Part shown: one piece after another, positions 43,414 to 52,803 of the stretch
Position numbering within the stretch: position 1 is the stretch's first letter
Layout of the letters: the number at the start of each line of letters is the position of its first letter
Source of the DNA: Mycolicibacterium mengxianglii
GTDB lineage: Bacteria > Actinomycetota > Actinomycetes > Mycobacteriales > Mycobacteriaceae
Length of the DNA stretch: 64,000 bases
Reading direction: 5' to 3'
Assembly: GCF_015710575.1 (NCBI RefSeq)
Contig: NZ_CP065373.1
Coordinates: 1,674,001-1,738,000, forward strand
Program-made: the position numbers and the translations under genes
Notes under the pieces: model-generated
Database searches by the model: none
What the model was told of the DNA's origin: nothing
What the model saw: only the letters and a program-made list of their open reading frames with translations

Positions 43414-44522
43414 GGCTCGTACTCCGCGGCGTTGTGCACGTCGATCAACCGTGGGGTGATGTACCGGGAGGCTCTGGCGACGCGCGCACCGCTGTGCAGG
43501 GTGATGCCGATGTCGATGGCCGCCCGCACCAGGGCGGTTGGATCCTGCGTCGCGGTGGCGATGATCGCTCCGCCGGCGCGGATCTCCTCCACGGCGTTTC
43601 TGGCGCCGTCGACGCCGACAATCGGTACGTTGAGGCTGCGATCCCGCAGGACGCGCGAGATACCAACGGCGATCTGGTCATTGGCAGCGAAGAAACCGTC
43701 GATCGCAGCGCCGGCAACCAGGATCTCCTCGGCGGCGCGTAGTCCCGACCCAGCGTCCAATTCGCCGTAGCTGGTGGCTGCCACCTCGATCGCGGGGTGC
43801 GGGGAGATGGCGGCCAGGCAACCGGCAATGCGGTCGGAGTTGGCGGTGATGGGGATTCCGCCGACGACGGCGATGCGCCCTCGCCCTCCCAAAGCGCTCG
43901 CCAACGCCGAGCCGGCGAGGAAGCCGGCCTTCGTGTTGTCCGTCGCCACCACCGCGTCGGCGCCGCTGACCGCCGAACCGATGGCTACCACCGGAATTCG
44001 TGCTGTCCTGGCACGGGCGCATGCGTCCTCGAGCCCGTCAGAGGCCACCGGCTCGATCAGGATCAAATCCACACCCGCGTCGACGAATTCGAGGATCTGC
44101 CGGGACTGATTCGCCCTGTCCTCCTTCGCCCGGTGGACGTGGAGGCGTGCGGCGAGTCGGTCGGCCTCCCCATGGAGCGCGCCGATCTCGGCGAGGAAGA
44201 AGCTCTCGTCGATCGGGTAGCTGAACCCGATGTCGTGGATCGGCCAGTTCTGTGCGCGGGCGCTCGACGCCAGCTCGAAGACGCTCGGGCCCAGCACGTA
44301 AGTGCCGTCGACGCCGCGGGTCAGCAGCATTTCGTCGGCCAGTGCGTGACAGATGCCCATCACGCTACTTTTGGGGAAACCCGTGAGTTCGGTCAGCTCG
44401 GCAAGCGTCATCGGCCGTCCGGCGTCACTGACCGTCTGCAGGACGGCGGCCGCACGCGTGAGGGCGGGCACGCGTCCGTTGCGCACCGGCGAGTCGTCTG
44501 CCACGACCACGTGGTCTGCCAT
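43404..44522 (-). CDS. Hybrid regulator: IclR-type HTH fused to a periplasmic-binding (LacI-like) sensor
   Basis: 372 aa. Residues about 14-80 are an IclR winged helix (RAAAVLQTVSDAGRPMTLAE; GFPKSSVMGICHALADEML). Residues about 95-360 are a type I sugar-binding fold such as LacI sensors or ABC binding proteins have: SRQILEFVDAGVDLILIEP, VVATDNTKAGFLAGSALASA, IDGFFAANDQIAVGISRVL and PIVGVDGARNAVEEI. The two parts normally belong to different families. There is no signal peptide, so the binding domain is cytoplasmic. ATG 44522 is the natural start. It probably senses the sugar imported by the divergent ABC transporter. Confidence 0.8.
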   Translation of the reverse strand: MADHVVVADDSPVRNGRVPALTRAAAVLQTVSDAGRPMTLAELTELTGFPKSSVMGICHALADEMLLTRGVDGTYVLGPSVFELASSARAQNWPIHDIGFSYPIDESFFLAEIGALHGEADRLAARLHVHRAKEDRANQSRQILEFVDAGVDLILIEPVASDGLEDACARARTARIPVVAIGSAVSGADAVVATDNTKAGFLAGSALASALGGRGRIAVVGGIPITANSDRIAGCLAAISPHPAIEVAATSYGELDAGSGLRAAEEILVAGAAIDGFFAANDQIAVGISRVLRDRSLNVPIVGVDGARNAVEEIRAGGAIIATATQDPTALVRAAIDIGITLHSGARVARASRYITPRLIDVHNAAEYEPWG

Positions 44523-44598
44523 GCGAAAAGCGTAGTGGACCTGCTGTCTTCGAAGACCGTGACCTGCCATGGCCTTTCGGCCCACAACGTCCGGGAAG

Positions 44599-44671
44599 GT
44601 TGTTGACAACCCCAAGATGGGGTGCTTAGTGTGTGTTTCATCACTCGACACTGGGTTCGATATATGAAACA
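44599..44671 (+). promoter_or_regulatory. Promoter/operator region of the sugar ABC operon
   Basis: GGTTGT-TG-ACAACC (44599-44612) is a perfect inverted repeat containing a -35-like TTGACA (44604-44609). TAGTGT (44628-44633) is the matching -10 at 18-bp spacing. Downstream, GTTTCAT (44636-44642) and ATGAAAC (44665-44671) form a second inverted repeat around the predicted RNA start. Both are candidate sites for the two divergent regulators. Confidence 0.55.
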
Positions 44672-44767
44672 GACGCGTTGGGTGTTCGCCTGCCCGGGTG
44701 GGTCTCGGGCGAGGTGCACGTAGTCGGCGTCGACGCGTGGTTCTCACCCAGGCCGAAGGATGAATCA

Positions 44768-45829
44768 ATGGCGATTTCCCAGCGTGTAGTCGGTGTGATC
44801 AGCGTGGCGTTGACCATGGCGATGATCACCGGAGGGTGTACCAAGAAGAACGAAGAGGCCGCTCCTGCAACCCCCGGCGGAGCCAGCGCGGAGCAGAGCC
44901 AAGGGGCATCCGGAGGCGCCATCAAGGTCGCCTTCGTGCCGAAACTGCAGGGTTCGCCTTACTTCGAGGCCATGGACACCGGCGCCAAGAAGGCAGCCGC
45001 CGACCTCGGCAATATCGAATGGCTGTACCAGGGACCCACGTCAGCCGACGCCGCCGCGCAGGCGCAGATCGTCCGATCCTTCATCCAACAGAAGGTCGAC
45101 GTGCTGGTGGTAGCGCCCAATGATCCCGATTCGATGGCGCCGTTGATGAAAGAGGCCCAGGACGCCGGCATCAACGTGCTGACCGCGGACACCGACGCGC
45201 CCAACTCGGTGCGTGAGGCGTTCGTCAACCAGGCCACCGCCGACGGGATCGGCACCACCACCGCCGAGACCCTGATGCAGGCGATGGGCGGTAAGGGCAA
45301 GTGGGCCATCGTGTCCTGCGGCGAGACAGCCGAGAACCTGAACTCCTGGATCGAGGTCGAACGGGCCTACGTGCAGGAGAAGTATCCGGAGGCTGAACTG
45401 GTGGACGTCGTGTACTCCGGTGAGGACCAGGCCAGGGGAACGCAGATGTCCACCGACCTGATGAGCGCGCACCCCGACCTGAAGGGCCTGGTAGGGCAGT
45501 GCACCACCTCGGCCGTCGGTGTGGCGCAAGCGGTCAAGGACGCAGGCAAGATCGGCCAGGTCTTCACCGTCGGCGTCGGCACGCCGAAGTCGATGGCGCC
45601 CTACCTGGAAGACGGATCCTCCTCGGGCTCGATCCTGTGGAACGTGGAGAACCTCGGCTACCTGACGGTGTGGGCCGGCCAGCAGGTGGCCAACGGCACC
45701 CCGTTCGCGGCAGACAACAAGATCAACGACGAGATGTCCGACGTGAAATGGGACGAAGCCAGCAAGACCCTGGTCCTCGGTGAACCCCTGCTGATCACCA
45801 CGGAGAACGTCGGCGACTTCGACTACTGA
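44768..45829 (+). CDS. Sugar ABC transporter substrate-binding lipoprotein
   Basis: 353 aa. A lipoprotein signal ends at Cys24 (MAMITGGC), so it is anchored outside the membrane. The mature protein is a type I (RbsB-like) sugar-binding fold: KVAFVPKLQGSPYFEAMDTG, QKVDVLVVAPNDPDSMAPLM, VLTADTDAP and DLKGLVGQCTTSAVGVAQAV. GGA lies 8 nt before ATG 44768. It heads an operon with an ATPase, two permeases and an SDR. Exact sugar unknown; related systems carry pentoses, polyols or autoinducer-2. Confidence 0.88.
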   Translation: MAISQRVVGVISVALTMAMITGGCTKKNEEAAPATPGGASAEQSQGASGGAIKVAFVPKLQGSPYFEAMDTGAKKAAADLGNIEWLYQGPTSADAAAQAQIVRSFIQQKVDVLVVAPNDPDSMAPLMKEAQDAGINVLTADTDAPNSVREAFVNQATADGIGTTTAETLMQAMGGKGKWAIVSCGETAENLNSWIEVERAYVQEKYPEAELVDVVYSGEDQARGTQMSTDLMSAHPDLKGLVGQCTTSAVGVAQAVKDAGKIGQVFTVGVGTPKSMAPYLEDGSSSGSILWNVENLGYLTVWAGQQVANGTPFAADNKINDEMSDVKWDEASKTLVLGEPLLITTENVGDFDY

Positions 45830-45902
45830 TGCCCGCCGGACGGGCGGCAGGCGAAAGTGGCTGCCGCCCAACCGGTCACCTATTCCGCCCCTTGGAGGGT
45901 TC

Positions 45903-47414
45903 ATGGCGCAGGAGCCTCGACTGACCCTCACCGGGGTCGTCAAGAGCTACGGCGCGGTCAAGGCCATCAGGCATGCCGACTTCGAGGTCCAGCCCGGCCA
46001 GGTGCATGCACTGGTGGGGGAGAACGGCGCCGGGAAGTCCACGCTGATCAAGATCGTCTCCGGAGCCACCGCACCCGACGCGGGTGAAATGACCTATGAC
46101 GGTGAACGGGTATCGATCACCTCCACCGTCGACGCCATCGCCCTCGGCATCGCCACGGTGTACCAAGAGCCCCAGCTGTTCAGCGAGCTCACCGTCGCAG
46201 AGAACATCTTCATGGGCCGCGAGATCGTCACGCGCGGCCGCGTCGACTGGGCAGCGCAGAACGAACAGGTGGTGGCCCTGCTCGAATCCCTCGGCCTGCC
46301 AGCAGAACTGGTCACAGCGACTGTCGGTGGTCTGTCGGTGGCCACCCAGCAGCAGGTGTCGATCGCCAAAGCGCTGGCAGGCGATGCCGGAGTCCTCATT
46401 CTCGATGAGCCGTCGGCCATCTTGACCGACGCCGAGATCGAGGTCCTGTTCGGCATCATCCGCAGACTGGCCGACGACGGCGTGGCCATCATCTACATCT
46501 CCCACCGGCTCGACGAAGTGGTCAAGATCGCCGATCAGGTCACCGTCATGCGGGACGGCAGCACCATCGGCAGCTACCCGATCGCCGACATGACGGTGCG
46601 GCGCATGGCCGAACTGATGGTGGGAGAGGCGCTTTCGGAGCACACGGGCACCCGTACCGCGCCCAAGGGTGAACCCGTCCTCGAGTTGAAATCCCTGGCG
46701 CGGGTCGGCTCCTTCCACGATGTGAGCCTGGAGCTGGGCTCCGGTGAGATCCTCGGCCTCTACGGGCTGGTCGGTTCCGGTGTCGCGGAGATCGCCGAAT
46801 GCATCCACGGATTGGCGAAGACCAGCGGCGGCGAGATCGTAGTGCAGGGACGGGCGGTGGCCCCGCGCTCACCGCGGGAAGCCGCGCGAGCCGGCATCGC
46901 CCTGCTGCCCGCCAACCGCAAGACCGAGGGCATGTTCTCATTCCAGTCCATCTCGTTCAACATCTCGATCGGCCACCTCCAACTGCTCTCTCTCGGAGGA
47001 GTCTTCGTCGACCGGCGCCGCGAACGCAGCGTGGTCAAGGACCTGATGAAGCGGCTCTCGGTGCGCGCGTCCAACGAAAACCAGTCTGTCGGCACACTGT
47101 CCGGCGGCAATGCGCAGAAGGTGATGCTGGCCCGCCAACTCGTCGAGCAGCCCAAGCTGCTGCTGCTGGCCGAGCCCACCCAGGGTGTCGACATCGGCGC
47201 CAAGGAGGAGATCCACCGCATCATCACTGATCTCGCCGACAACGGCACCGCCGTCCTGGTGGTCACCTCCGACCTGCAGGAGGCGTTGCGGATCGCCGAT
47301 CGACTGCTGGTGGTGCGGGCCGGCACCATCAACGCGGAGTTCGGTCCCGACGCCCGGCAGGCCGACGTACTGGCCGCGGCCGCTGGAGACCGGGAAGGAT
47401 CGGCAACGGCATGA
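45903..47414 (+). CDS. Sugar ABC transporter ATPase, two nucleotide-binding domains (RbsA/XylG type)
   Basis: 503 aa. The N-terminal NBD is canonical: Walker A GENGAGKSTLIK near residue 40, signature VGGLSVATQQQVSIAKALAG, Walker B VLILDEPSA. The C-terminal NBD has a degenerate Walker A (GLYGLVGSGVAEIAE) but a good signature (GTLSGGNAQKVMLAR) and LLLLAEPTQGVDIGAK, as is usual for RbsA/XylG proteins. It powers both permeases encoded downstream. The stop overlaps the next start (ATGA). Confidence 0.9.
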   Translation: MAQEPRLTLTGVVKSYGAVKAIRHADFEVQPGQVHALVGENGAGKSTLIKIVSGATAPDAGEMTYDGERVSITSTVDAIALGIATVYQEPQLFSELTVAENIFMGREIVTRGRVDWAAQNEQVVALLESLGLPAELVTATVGGLSVATQQQVSIAKALAGDAGVLILDEPSAILTDAEIEVLFGIIRRLADDGVAIIYISHRLDEVVKIADQVTVMRDGSTIGSYPIADMTVRRMAELMVGEALSEHTGTRTAPKGEPVLELKSLARVGSFHDVSLELGSGEILGLYGLVGSGVAEIAECIHGLAKTSGGEIVVQGRAVAPRSPREAARAGIALLPANRKTEGMFSFQSISFNISIGHLQLLSLGGVFVDRRRERSVVKDLMKRLSVRASNENQSVGTLSGGNAQKVMLARQLVEQPKLLLLAEPTQGVDIGAKEEIHRIITDLADNGTAVLVVTSDLQEALRIADRLLVVRAGTINAEFGPDARQADVLAAAAGDREGSATA

Positions 47415-48430
47415 GTGCAACACTCGGTCCCAATGCCCCCACCGCGGCTCCGGTCAAGACGCGCGGCCGGGTGCTGCCGTCGCCGGTGACACCGGCCGAG
47501 ATCGCGCTGATCGCCGTCCTGGTGGTGTTGTGGATCGCGCTGGCTTTCGCGACGCCCGCGTTCCTCAGCGCGGGCTCGATCATCCCGCTGCTCGTCGAGG
47601 TGGCACCGGTCGCGTTGATCGGCATCGGGATGACCTTTGTGATCATCACCGCCGGCATCGACGTCTCCGTCGGCGGCGCCATCATGGTCTGCTCAGTGGT
47701 GACGGCCAAGCTGATGCGCGACCAGGCACTGCCCGTGTGGTGGTGTCTGGTCGTGGCGCTCGGAACCGGTGCGGTGCTGGGCCTGGTCAACGGCGCACTC
47801 ATCGCCTACGGGCGGGTGCACGCCATCATCATCACTTTCGGCACCGCGAACCTCTTTCTCTTCGTGGGGTTGCAGATCTTCGGCTCCCAACCGATCGCCG
47901 GCATGCCCAACACGTTGGCGTGGTTCGGTCGCGGCATCGACGGCCGCACGTTGGGAGTGCCGAACAGCTTCGCGATCACCGTGATCCTGACCGCCATCGC
48001 GTGGTGGTATCTGCGGCACACCCCTGGGGGCCGGCACTTCTTCGCTGTCGGCGGTGATCATGTCGCCGCGAGACTGGCCGGTATCAGGGTGCAGCGCCGC
48101 ATCCTGATCGCCTACGTCATCACCGGGCTGCTGATCGGGCTGGCATCCGTCTTCACCCTGGCCAAGGGCACCTCCAATTTGGATCAGTCGGTCGGGTCGG
48201 GCCAGGAGCTGGCGGTGATCGCGGCGGTGGTCATCGGCGGTACCTCGATCGTGGGCGGGCGTGGCTCGGTACTGGGCACCCTGCTCGGTGCGCTTCTGGT
48301 GCAAACCGTGAAATCTGGTGTGACGCAACTAGGGTGGCCTTCGCAGCTGTCCGACCTGTTTGTCGGCATCTTCATCGTCGTCGCCGTGGGAACCGACCTC
48401 ATCCGTCGACGTGCCAGGGGGAATCCGTGA
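47411..48430 (+). CDS. Sugar ABC transporter permease 1 (RbsC type)
   Basis: 339 aa with 8-10 hydrophobic helices and the BPD_transp_2 hallmarks: GIGMTFVIITAGIDVSVGGA, and IAAVVIGGTSIVGGRGSVLG near the C-terminus. An Arg-rich tail ends it. It overlaps genes on both sides by 4 bp. Together with the next gene it forms a heterodimeric channel. Confidence 0.9.
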   Translation: MSATLGPNAPTAAPVKTRGRVLPSPVTPAEIALIAVLVVLWIALAFATPAFLSAGSIIPLLVEVAPVALIGIGMTFVIITAGIDVSVGGAIMVCSVVTAKLMRDQALPVWWCLVVALGTGAVLGLVNGALIAYGRVHAIIITFGTANLFLFVGLQIFGSQPIAGMPNTLAWFGRGIDGRTLGVPNSFAITVILTAIAWWYLRHTPGGRHFFAVGGDHVAARLAGIRVQRRILIAYVITGLLIGLASVFTLAKGTSNLDQSVGSGQELAVIAAVVIGGTSIVGGRGSVLGTLLGALLVQTVKSGVTQLGWPSQLSDLFVGIFIVVAVGTDLIRRRARGNP

Positions 48431-49512
48431 CCGCCGACACCGCAGCGCCGCCCGCCCCGCCGAAACCGGACGCGCGCAGCCGAGCGGACAAGCTTCTCGA
48501 AGCAGTCCTGACCCAGCGGATCGTGCTGCTCGGCATTCTCATCGTGGTCGTCGTCGCGTGGCTGATGTACCTGAGCGCAGGCGGCTATTTGTCCGGCGAT
48601 TACGACTTCGACTACATGTCGGCGGTGTTGATCGATGCCGTGCCCCTGGCGATGCTGGCCTTCGCCGAGCTGGTCGTCATCGTGTCCGGCCGCGGCGGGA
48701 TCGATCTCTCCGTGGGTGCCATGGTGTCGCTGGTGTGCATGATCTTCGGATTCGCCTACGGCCAGTGGGGCTGGCCGTTGCCGGTCGCGGTGCTGCTGGC
48801 CGTGGCTGTCGGCGCTCTGCTGGGAGCCATCAACGGATTCCTGGTGGCCCGCATCGGCTTTCCCGCCCTCATCGCGACGTTGGCGACCTACTACGCCTAC
48901 AAGTCCATCGCGCTGGTGATCAACGACCAGAAACCGATCAACAGCCCGCAGATCCAGGACCTGTACTCGCTGACCAGTTCGGTCAGCGTCCCGATCATCG
49001 GGGACTACATCCCCGACGTGCCGTTGGGCGTGTTCACCTTTCTGCTACCGGTGCTGGTGGTGTTGTGGCTGGCGCTGGGCCGTGGGACCTACGGGCGGCG
49101 GGTTTACGCCGTCGGCACCAACGACGTGGCGGCGCGGTGGGCGGGGGTCGACGTTGCGGCCACCCGGATGCGCGCCTACGTGACGTCCGGGGTTTTGTCC
49201 GGTCTGGTGGCGGTCTACATCACTGCTGAGTTCGCCTCGGCCCGACCGGATGCCGGCACTGCAGGCAACGGGCTGGCGCTGCCGGCAATCACCATCGCCG
49301 TGCTCGGTGGCGTCGCAATCACCGGTGGCATCGGACGACTGGCCGGAGTCCTGCTCGCCGCGCTGCTGATCGTGTGGCTCAACGCGGGCATCATCTTGTA
49401 CTTCGAGGGCAACACCGGAACTCAGTTCCAGCTGCTCGCGCTCGGCGTCGTCCTGATCCTGGCCGCCCTGCTCAACGGATTTACCACCCGACGATTCCGC
49501 GGCGGCGACTGA
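48427..49512 (+). CDS. Sugar ABC transporter permease 2
   Basis: 361 aa, same family as the preceding permease: FAELVVIVSGRGGIDLSVGA, GTYGRRVYAVGTNDVAARWA and ITIAVLGGVAITGGIGRLAG. GTG 48427 overlaps the previous stop (GTGA). A 30-residue polar, Pro/Ala-rich start precedes the first helix. Two distinct permeases with one fused ATPase fit the LsrC/LsrD-like or rhamnose-type arrangement. Confidence 0.9.
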   Translation: MTADTAAPPAPPKPDARSRADKLLEAVLTQRIVLLGILIVVVVAWLMYLSAGGYLSGDYDFDYMSAVLIDAVPLAMLAFAELVVIVSGRGGIDLSVGAMVSLVCMIFGFAYGQWGWPLPVAVLLAVAVGALLGAINGFLVARIGFPALIATLATYYAYKSIALVINDQKPINSPQIQDLYSLTSSVSVPIIGDYIPDVPLGVFTFLLPVLVVLWLALGRGTYGRRVYAVGTNDVAARWAGVDVAATRMRAYVTSGVLSGLVAVYITAEFASARPDAGTAGNGLALPAITIAVLGGVAITGGIGRLAGVLLAALLIVWLNAGIILYFEGNTGTQFQLLALGVVLILAALLNGFTTRRFRGGD

Positions 49513-49539
49513 GTCGACTGTTTGAGAAACGGAGATCCC

Positions 49540-50307
49540 GTGACTGTTCTCGATGCCTTCTCACTCACCGGTAAGCGCGCCCTGGTGACCGGTGGCAACC
49601 GCGGCCTCGGCTTCGCCTTTGTGCGGGGCCTGGCGGAGGCGGGCGCCGATGTCGTCTTCGTTTCCCGCGACGTCGACCGAAACGCCGCCGCCTTGGCCGA
49701 ACTCGCGGAGGAAGGGTTGCGGGTGCAGGCGTTCGAGGTGGACGTCACCGCGACGGACGGCCCCGCCGCGGCCATCGATGGCGCGGTCGAACGGCTCGGC
49801 GGGCTGGATCTGTTGCTCAACAATGCGGGGCTCGCCATCCACCAGGCCGCGCTCGAAATCTCCGATGACGACTGGGATCTCGTCTTCGATGTGAACACCC
49901 GTTCACTGTGGAGGATCAGCCAGCGGGCCGGTGCCTACATGAAAGACCATGGTGGCGGCAACATCCTCAACATCGGCTCGATCAGTTCGATCATCGTCAA
50001 CCGGCCGCAGTTTCAAGCCTCTTACAACGCCTCGAAGGCTGCGGTGCATCAACTGACGAAGTCCTTGGCCGCCGAGTGGGCGCCCTACGGCATCCGGGTG
50101 AACGCACTGGCCCCCGGCTACGTCAAGACCGAGATGGCCCCGGTCGACAGGCCGGAGTTCCGTCAGCACTGGATCGAGGACACACCGATGAAGCGTTACG
50201 CGCTGCCCGAGGAGATCGCGCCGACCGTGGTGTACATGGCCTCAGACGCCTCGGCATTCATGACGGGATCGGTCGTCGTCATCGACGGCGGTTACACCGT
50301 CTACTGA
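49540..50307 (+). CDS. Short-chain dehydrogenase/reductase
   Basis: 255 aa classical SDR: cofactor motif VTGGNRGLGFAFVRG, NNAGLAI, catalytic Ser in NIGSISSI and YxxxK in YNASKAAVHQ, and PG motif LAPGYVKTEM. GTG 49540 with GGAG 5 nt upstream is preferred to a TTG at 49522. Position at the end of the transporter operon suggests oxidation of the imported sugar or polyol (gluconate 5-dehydrogenase-like). Confidence 0.88.
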   Translation: MTVLDAFSLTGKRALVTGGNRGLGFAFVRGLAEAGADVVFVSRDVDRNAAALAELAEEGLRVQAFEVDVTATDGPAAAIDGAVERLGGLDLLLNNAGLAIHQAALEISDDDWDLVFDVNTRSLWRISQRAGAYMKDHGGGNILNIGSISSIIVNRPQFQASYNASKAAVHQLTKSLAAEWAPYGIRVNALAPGYVKTEMAPVDRPEFRQHWIEDTPMKRYALPEEIAPTVVYMASDASAFMTGSVVVIDGGYTVY

Positions 50308-50519
50308 GCGTTTCGCACGACGATCACGGGATGTAGGTCCGTGTGCGCGGAAAGCCGGTGTCCGGTCTCGAATTCGAGCAGTGCGAACGGCCGCCAGACA
50401 CCAGGCTGCACGTCGGTGTGGCCGCAGCGGTCACAGAAAGCGAACTGACTACCGGGTGTGCGCGACCTACGGTAAGTTGCCGACCGTAGCGAGCAAACTT
50501 CAGGGGTGGCCGTGGGCAT
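50301..50519 (-). CDS. Possible small zinc-binding ORF
   Basis: The frame ends with FAFCDRCGHTDVQPGVWRPF and ALLEFETGHRLSAHTDLHPV, which reads as real protein with one CxxC pair. The only in-frame ATG (50519) overlaps the divergent T7SS gene start and lacks a ribosome site. It may be a remnant or use an unseen start. Confidence 0.3.
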   Translation of the reverse strand: MPTATPEVCSLRSATYRRSRTPGSQFAFCDRCGHTDVQPGVWRPFALLEFETGHRLSAHTDLHPVIVVRNAQ

Positions 50520-52803
50520 GTCGTTGGCGGATCTGGATCGGTGGGATCCCAACGCCATTCAGACGGTGTTCGCTGCTGCCACGGATAACTCCGCGACGAC
50601 AAGGATGACGTCTGACCAACTGGGCCAGATCATCGATGCAGTCCCCGGGGAGGGCGAGGCGCACGACGCCGCCCGCGCTGCCAACACTGGTATCCGGCGG
50701 GATCTCAATCTGCACGCCGACGAGCTCGACGCGGTAGCCGAGGCAGCCAGAGCTGCGGAGACGGCGATCCGGTCCATCAAGTCTGACTGGCGCCACCTCC
50801 AGGAGGAGGCGGCAGCGGTCGGCATGACAATCGACCCGGCCTCGGACACCGTGACCTACGTCGAATCCAGCGACCCGGAGGAAGCGGCAATCCAGGAGGA
50901 GAACTACCGAATCATCTGCGCCGAGATCGAGCGCCTGCTTACACGTGCCGACCAGGCCGACGAGACCCTCGCGCTGGCGATCGACGGCGCCGACGGCCGC
51001 AAGTCAGCGGACGAGATCGCTCAAGAACTCGACCAGCAGTGGGTCGCCGCGGAGGACGCCGAAGGCGTTGTCCACGACGCGCTCGGCGGCGATCAGGGTG
51101 CTGCCGGCCGGGTGAACAGGGTTCTGGACACGATCACTGCCGAGCAGCAGGCCGGCCAGGTGCCGCTGACGACAGAGCAGGCGGCGGTGCTCAGCCAGTT
51201 ACAAGCTCAGCAGCACGGCATGTCAGTTGAGGCGTTGCACACGGCTGAAGAACGTCTCGGCGATGACCGGAACATGGTCGGCAATTCCTGGCAGCTGATG
51301 AGCAACCCCAAAGTGGAATTCCCGAAGACCGAGCTCAAGCCCGGAGCGAAGGCCGATTTCGACACCAGCACGCGGGGCGGCTTCGAGCAGCTTCCCCTGA
51401 GTGTGCAGGAACCGCTGCGCGGAACCACATTTGTTGACGGTGAACTCCAGAACGCCTCGGAATTGAGCGTTGTCGCCGAAATAGTGGACAACGGTGACAC
51501 CCGGTTCCAGAACGGCACTGACGTCGACCGCGGCATCATGGGCCGTGCGACGGATCTGATGAAGGCTTCCACCCTGGACCAGACGTTCAGCTCGATCAAC
51601 GGCCCACCGGGCCTCACTCAGCAATTGGTGAATCCGCTGTCGGAGAAGCTGTTCGCTGCCGGAAACGCCGATCACATTGTCGATCACGAGCTGGTGACCG
51701 GCGTGCAGAACGCACTGCTGCCCGGCATGGAACCGGGGGAGTTCATGCAGTACGCCACCGCCAATCACTGGGGCGACGCCGGCGAAGCGCTAGCAGGGGT
51801 CTTTGATTGGACGGGCAGCGCAACGGGGGCCGAGGCGCAGATCGCCGGTGAGACAGCGCAGGCCTACTCGAACTACTTGGGCGAGAACGCTCCGCGCCTG
51901 CTGGACATGCCGGGTCACCACACTCTCGGTGAGATCAACCCCAAGTTGGTGCAGGGTTTCGCTGAGGGCCTATCGCCGTATGTGGCCAACATTGCCGGTG
52001 AGCAGAACGAGTTGTCGGCCTTCTTCTCGGCACCGGACAGCGACGGCGCGCTCGTCAACGACACGATGCCGGTCGCCAAAGGCATCTTCTCGGTACTAAA
52101 TACCGATCTCGATGCCGGCCAGATCTTCAACGGCAAGGCCTACGAGGAGATCCTGCGGGACCAGAATGCGTACGCCCAAGGCATCGCCAACAACGTGTCG
52201 GATGCGGTGATCAGCAATGAGCACATGCAGGAAGCGAACGCGCTCCGCGCATTGGTCGACGTCGGTACCAACAATGCCTTAGACGCCAAGGGCGGCAACG
52301 CGGATGTCCGTGCTGCGGAGACCTACGCTGCCAAGGCAGGCGCCTACGATTTGGCAGTCAAGACAATGGCCGCAGGCGCCGATCTCACCCCTGGCGGTCC
52401 CGCTGCCGCCCTTGGTGTCGATGCACTGGGTTCGGCGTTGAAGACCGACATCATCGGTCCGGTGCCGACGCCGACGTCGCAGCCGCAGCTGTACTCGGAC
52501 ATGACCGAATACGACGCTCACCGGGCGGTTCTCAACGGTCTCCATGCCAACGGTGTGAAGATCGATCTGCCCCCCGGTTTCATCTCGCCCGGTGAAGGAG
52601 GAGACGTCGGACACATCCTGTCCTTCGAAGAGATCAAGAGGTTCGAACAGTGGTCCGGCATGGATAAATACGAGTACAACAAGCAGATGCGACTCGCAAT
52701 AGCCGACGCCGTGGGGGCCGAGTACGTGGCCACAATCGGATCCGACAAGGACGCCTACAACCAGGTCATCAAGAACCCGCGCCCGTGGGCCCCGGACCGA
52801 TGA
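50506..52803 (+). CDS. Large T7SS substrate-like protein (765 aa, Rv2082/Rv3899c-like)
   Basis: The N-terminus MSLADLDRWDPNAIQTVFAA starts a long helical region (to about residue 260, many Ala/Glu coiled-coil helices) like the secreted mycobacterial proteins around Rv2082 and Rv3899c; that comparison is from memory. The rest is mainly helical with repeats of the type LVQGFAEGLSPYVANIAGEQ. There is no clear toxin motif at the C-terminus (YEYNKQMRLAIADAVG; ending NPRPWAPDR). Start GTG 50506 or ATG 50518. It overlaps the lipoprotein gene by ATGA, and a WXG100-like gene follows, so export by an ESX system is likely. Confidence 0.7.
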   Translation: MAVGMSLADLDRWDPNAIQTVFAAATDNSATTRMTSDQLGQIIDAVPGEGEAHDAARAANTGIRRDLNLHADELDAVAEAARAAETAIRSIKSDWRHLQEEAAAVGMTIDPASDTVTYVESSDPEEAAIQEENYRIICAEIERLLTRADQADETLALAIDGADGRKSADEIAQELDQQWVAAEDAEGVVHDALGGDQGAAGRVNRVLDTITAEQQAGQVPLTTEQAAVLSQLQAQQHGMSVEALHTAEERLGDDRNMVGNSWQLMSNPKVEFPKTELKPGAKADFDTSTRGGFEQLPLSVQEPLRGTTFVDGELQNASELSVVAEIVDNGDTRFQNGTDVDRGIMGRATDLMKASTLDQTFSSINGPPGLTQQLVNPLSEKLFAAGNADHIVDHELVTGVQNALLPGMEPGEFMQYATANHWGDAGEALAGVFDWTGSATGAEAQIAGETAQAYSNYLGENAPRLLDMPGHHTLGEINPKLVQGFAEGLSPYVANIAGEQNELSAFFSAPDSDGALVNDTMPVAKGIFSVLNTDLDAGQIFNGKAYEEILRDQNAYAQGIANNVSDAVISNEHMQEANALRALVDVGTNNALDAKGGNADVRAAETYAAKAGAYDLAVKTMAAGADLTPGGPAAALGVDALGSALKTDIIGPVPTPTSQPQLYSDMTEYDAHRAVLNGLHANGVKIDLPPGFISPGEGGDVGHILSFEEIKRFEQWSGMDKYEYNKQMRLAIADAVGAEYVATIGSDKDAYNQVIKNPRPWAPDR

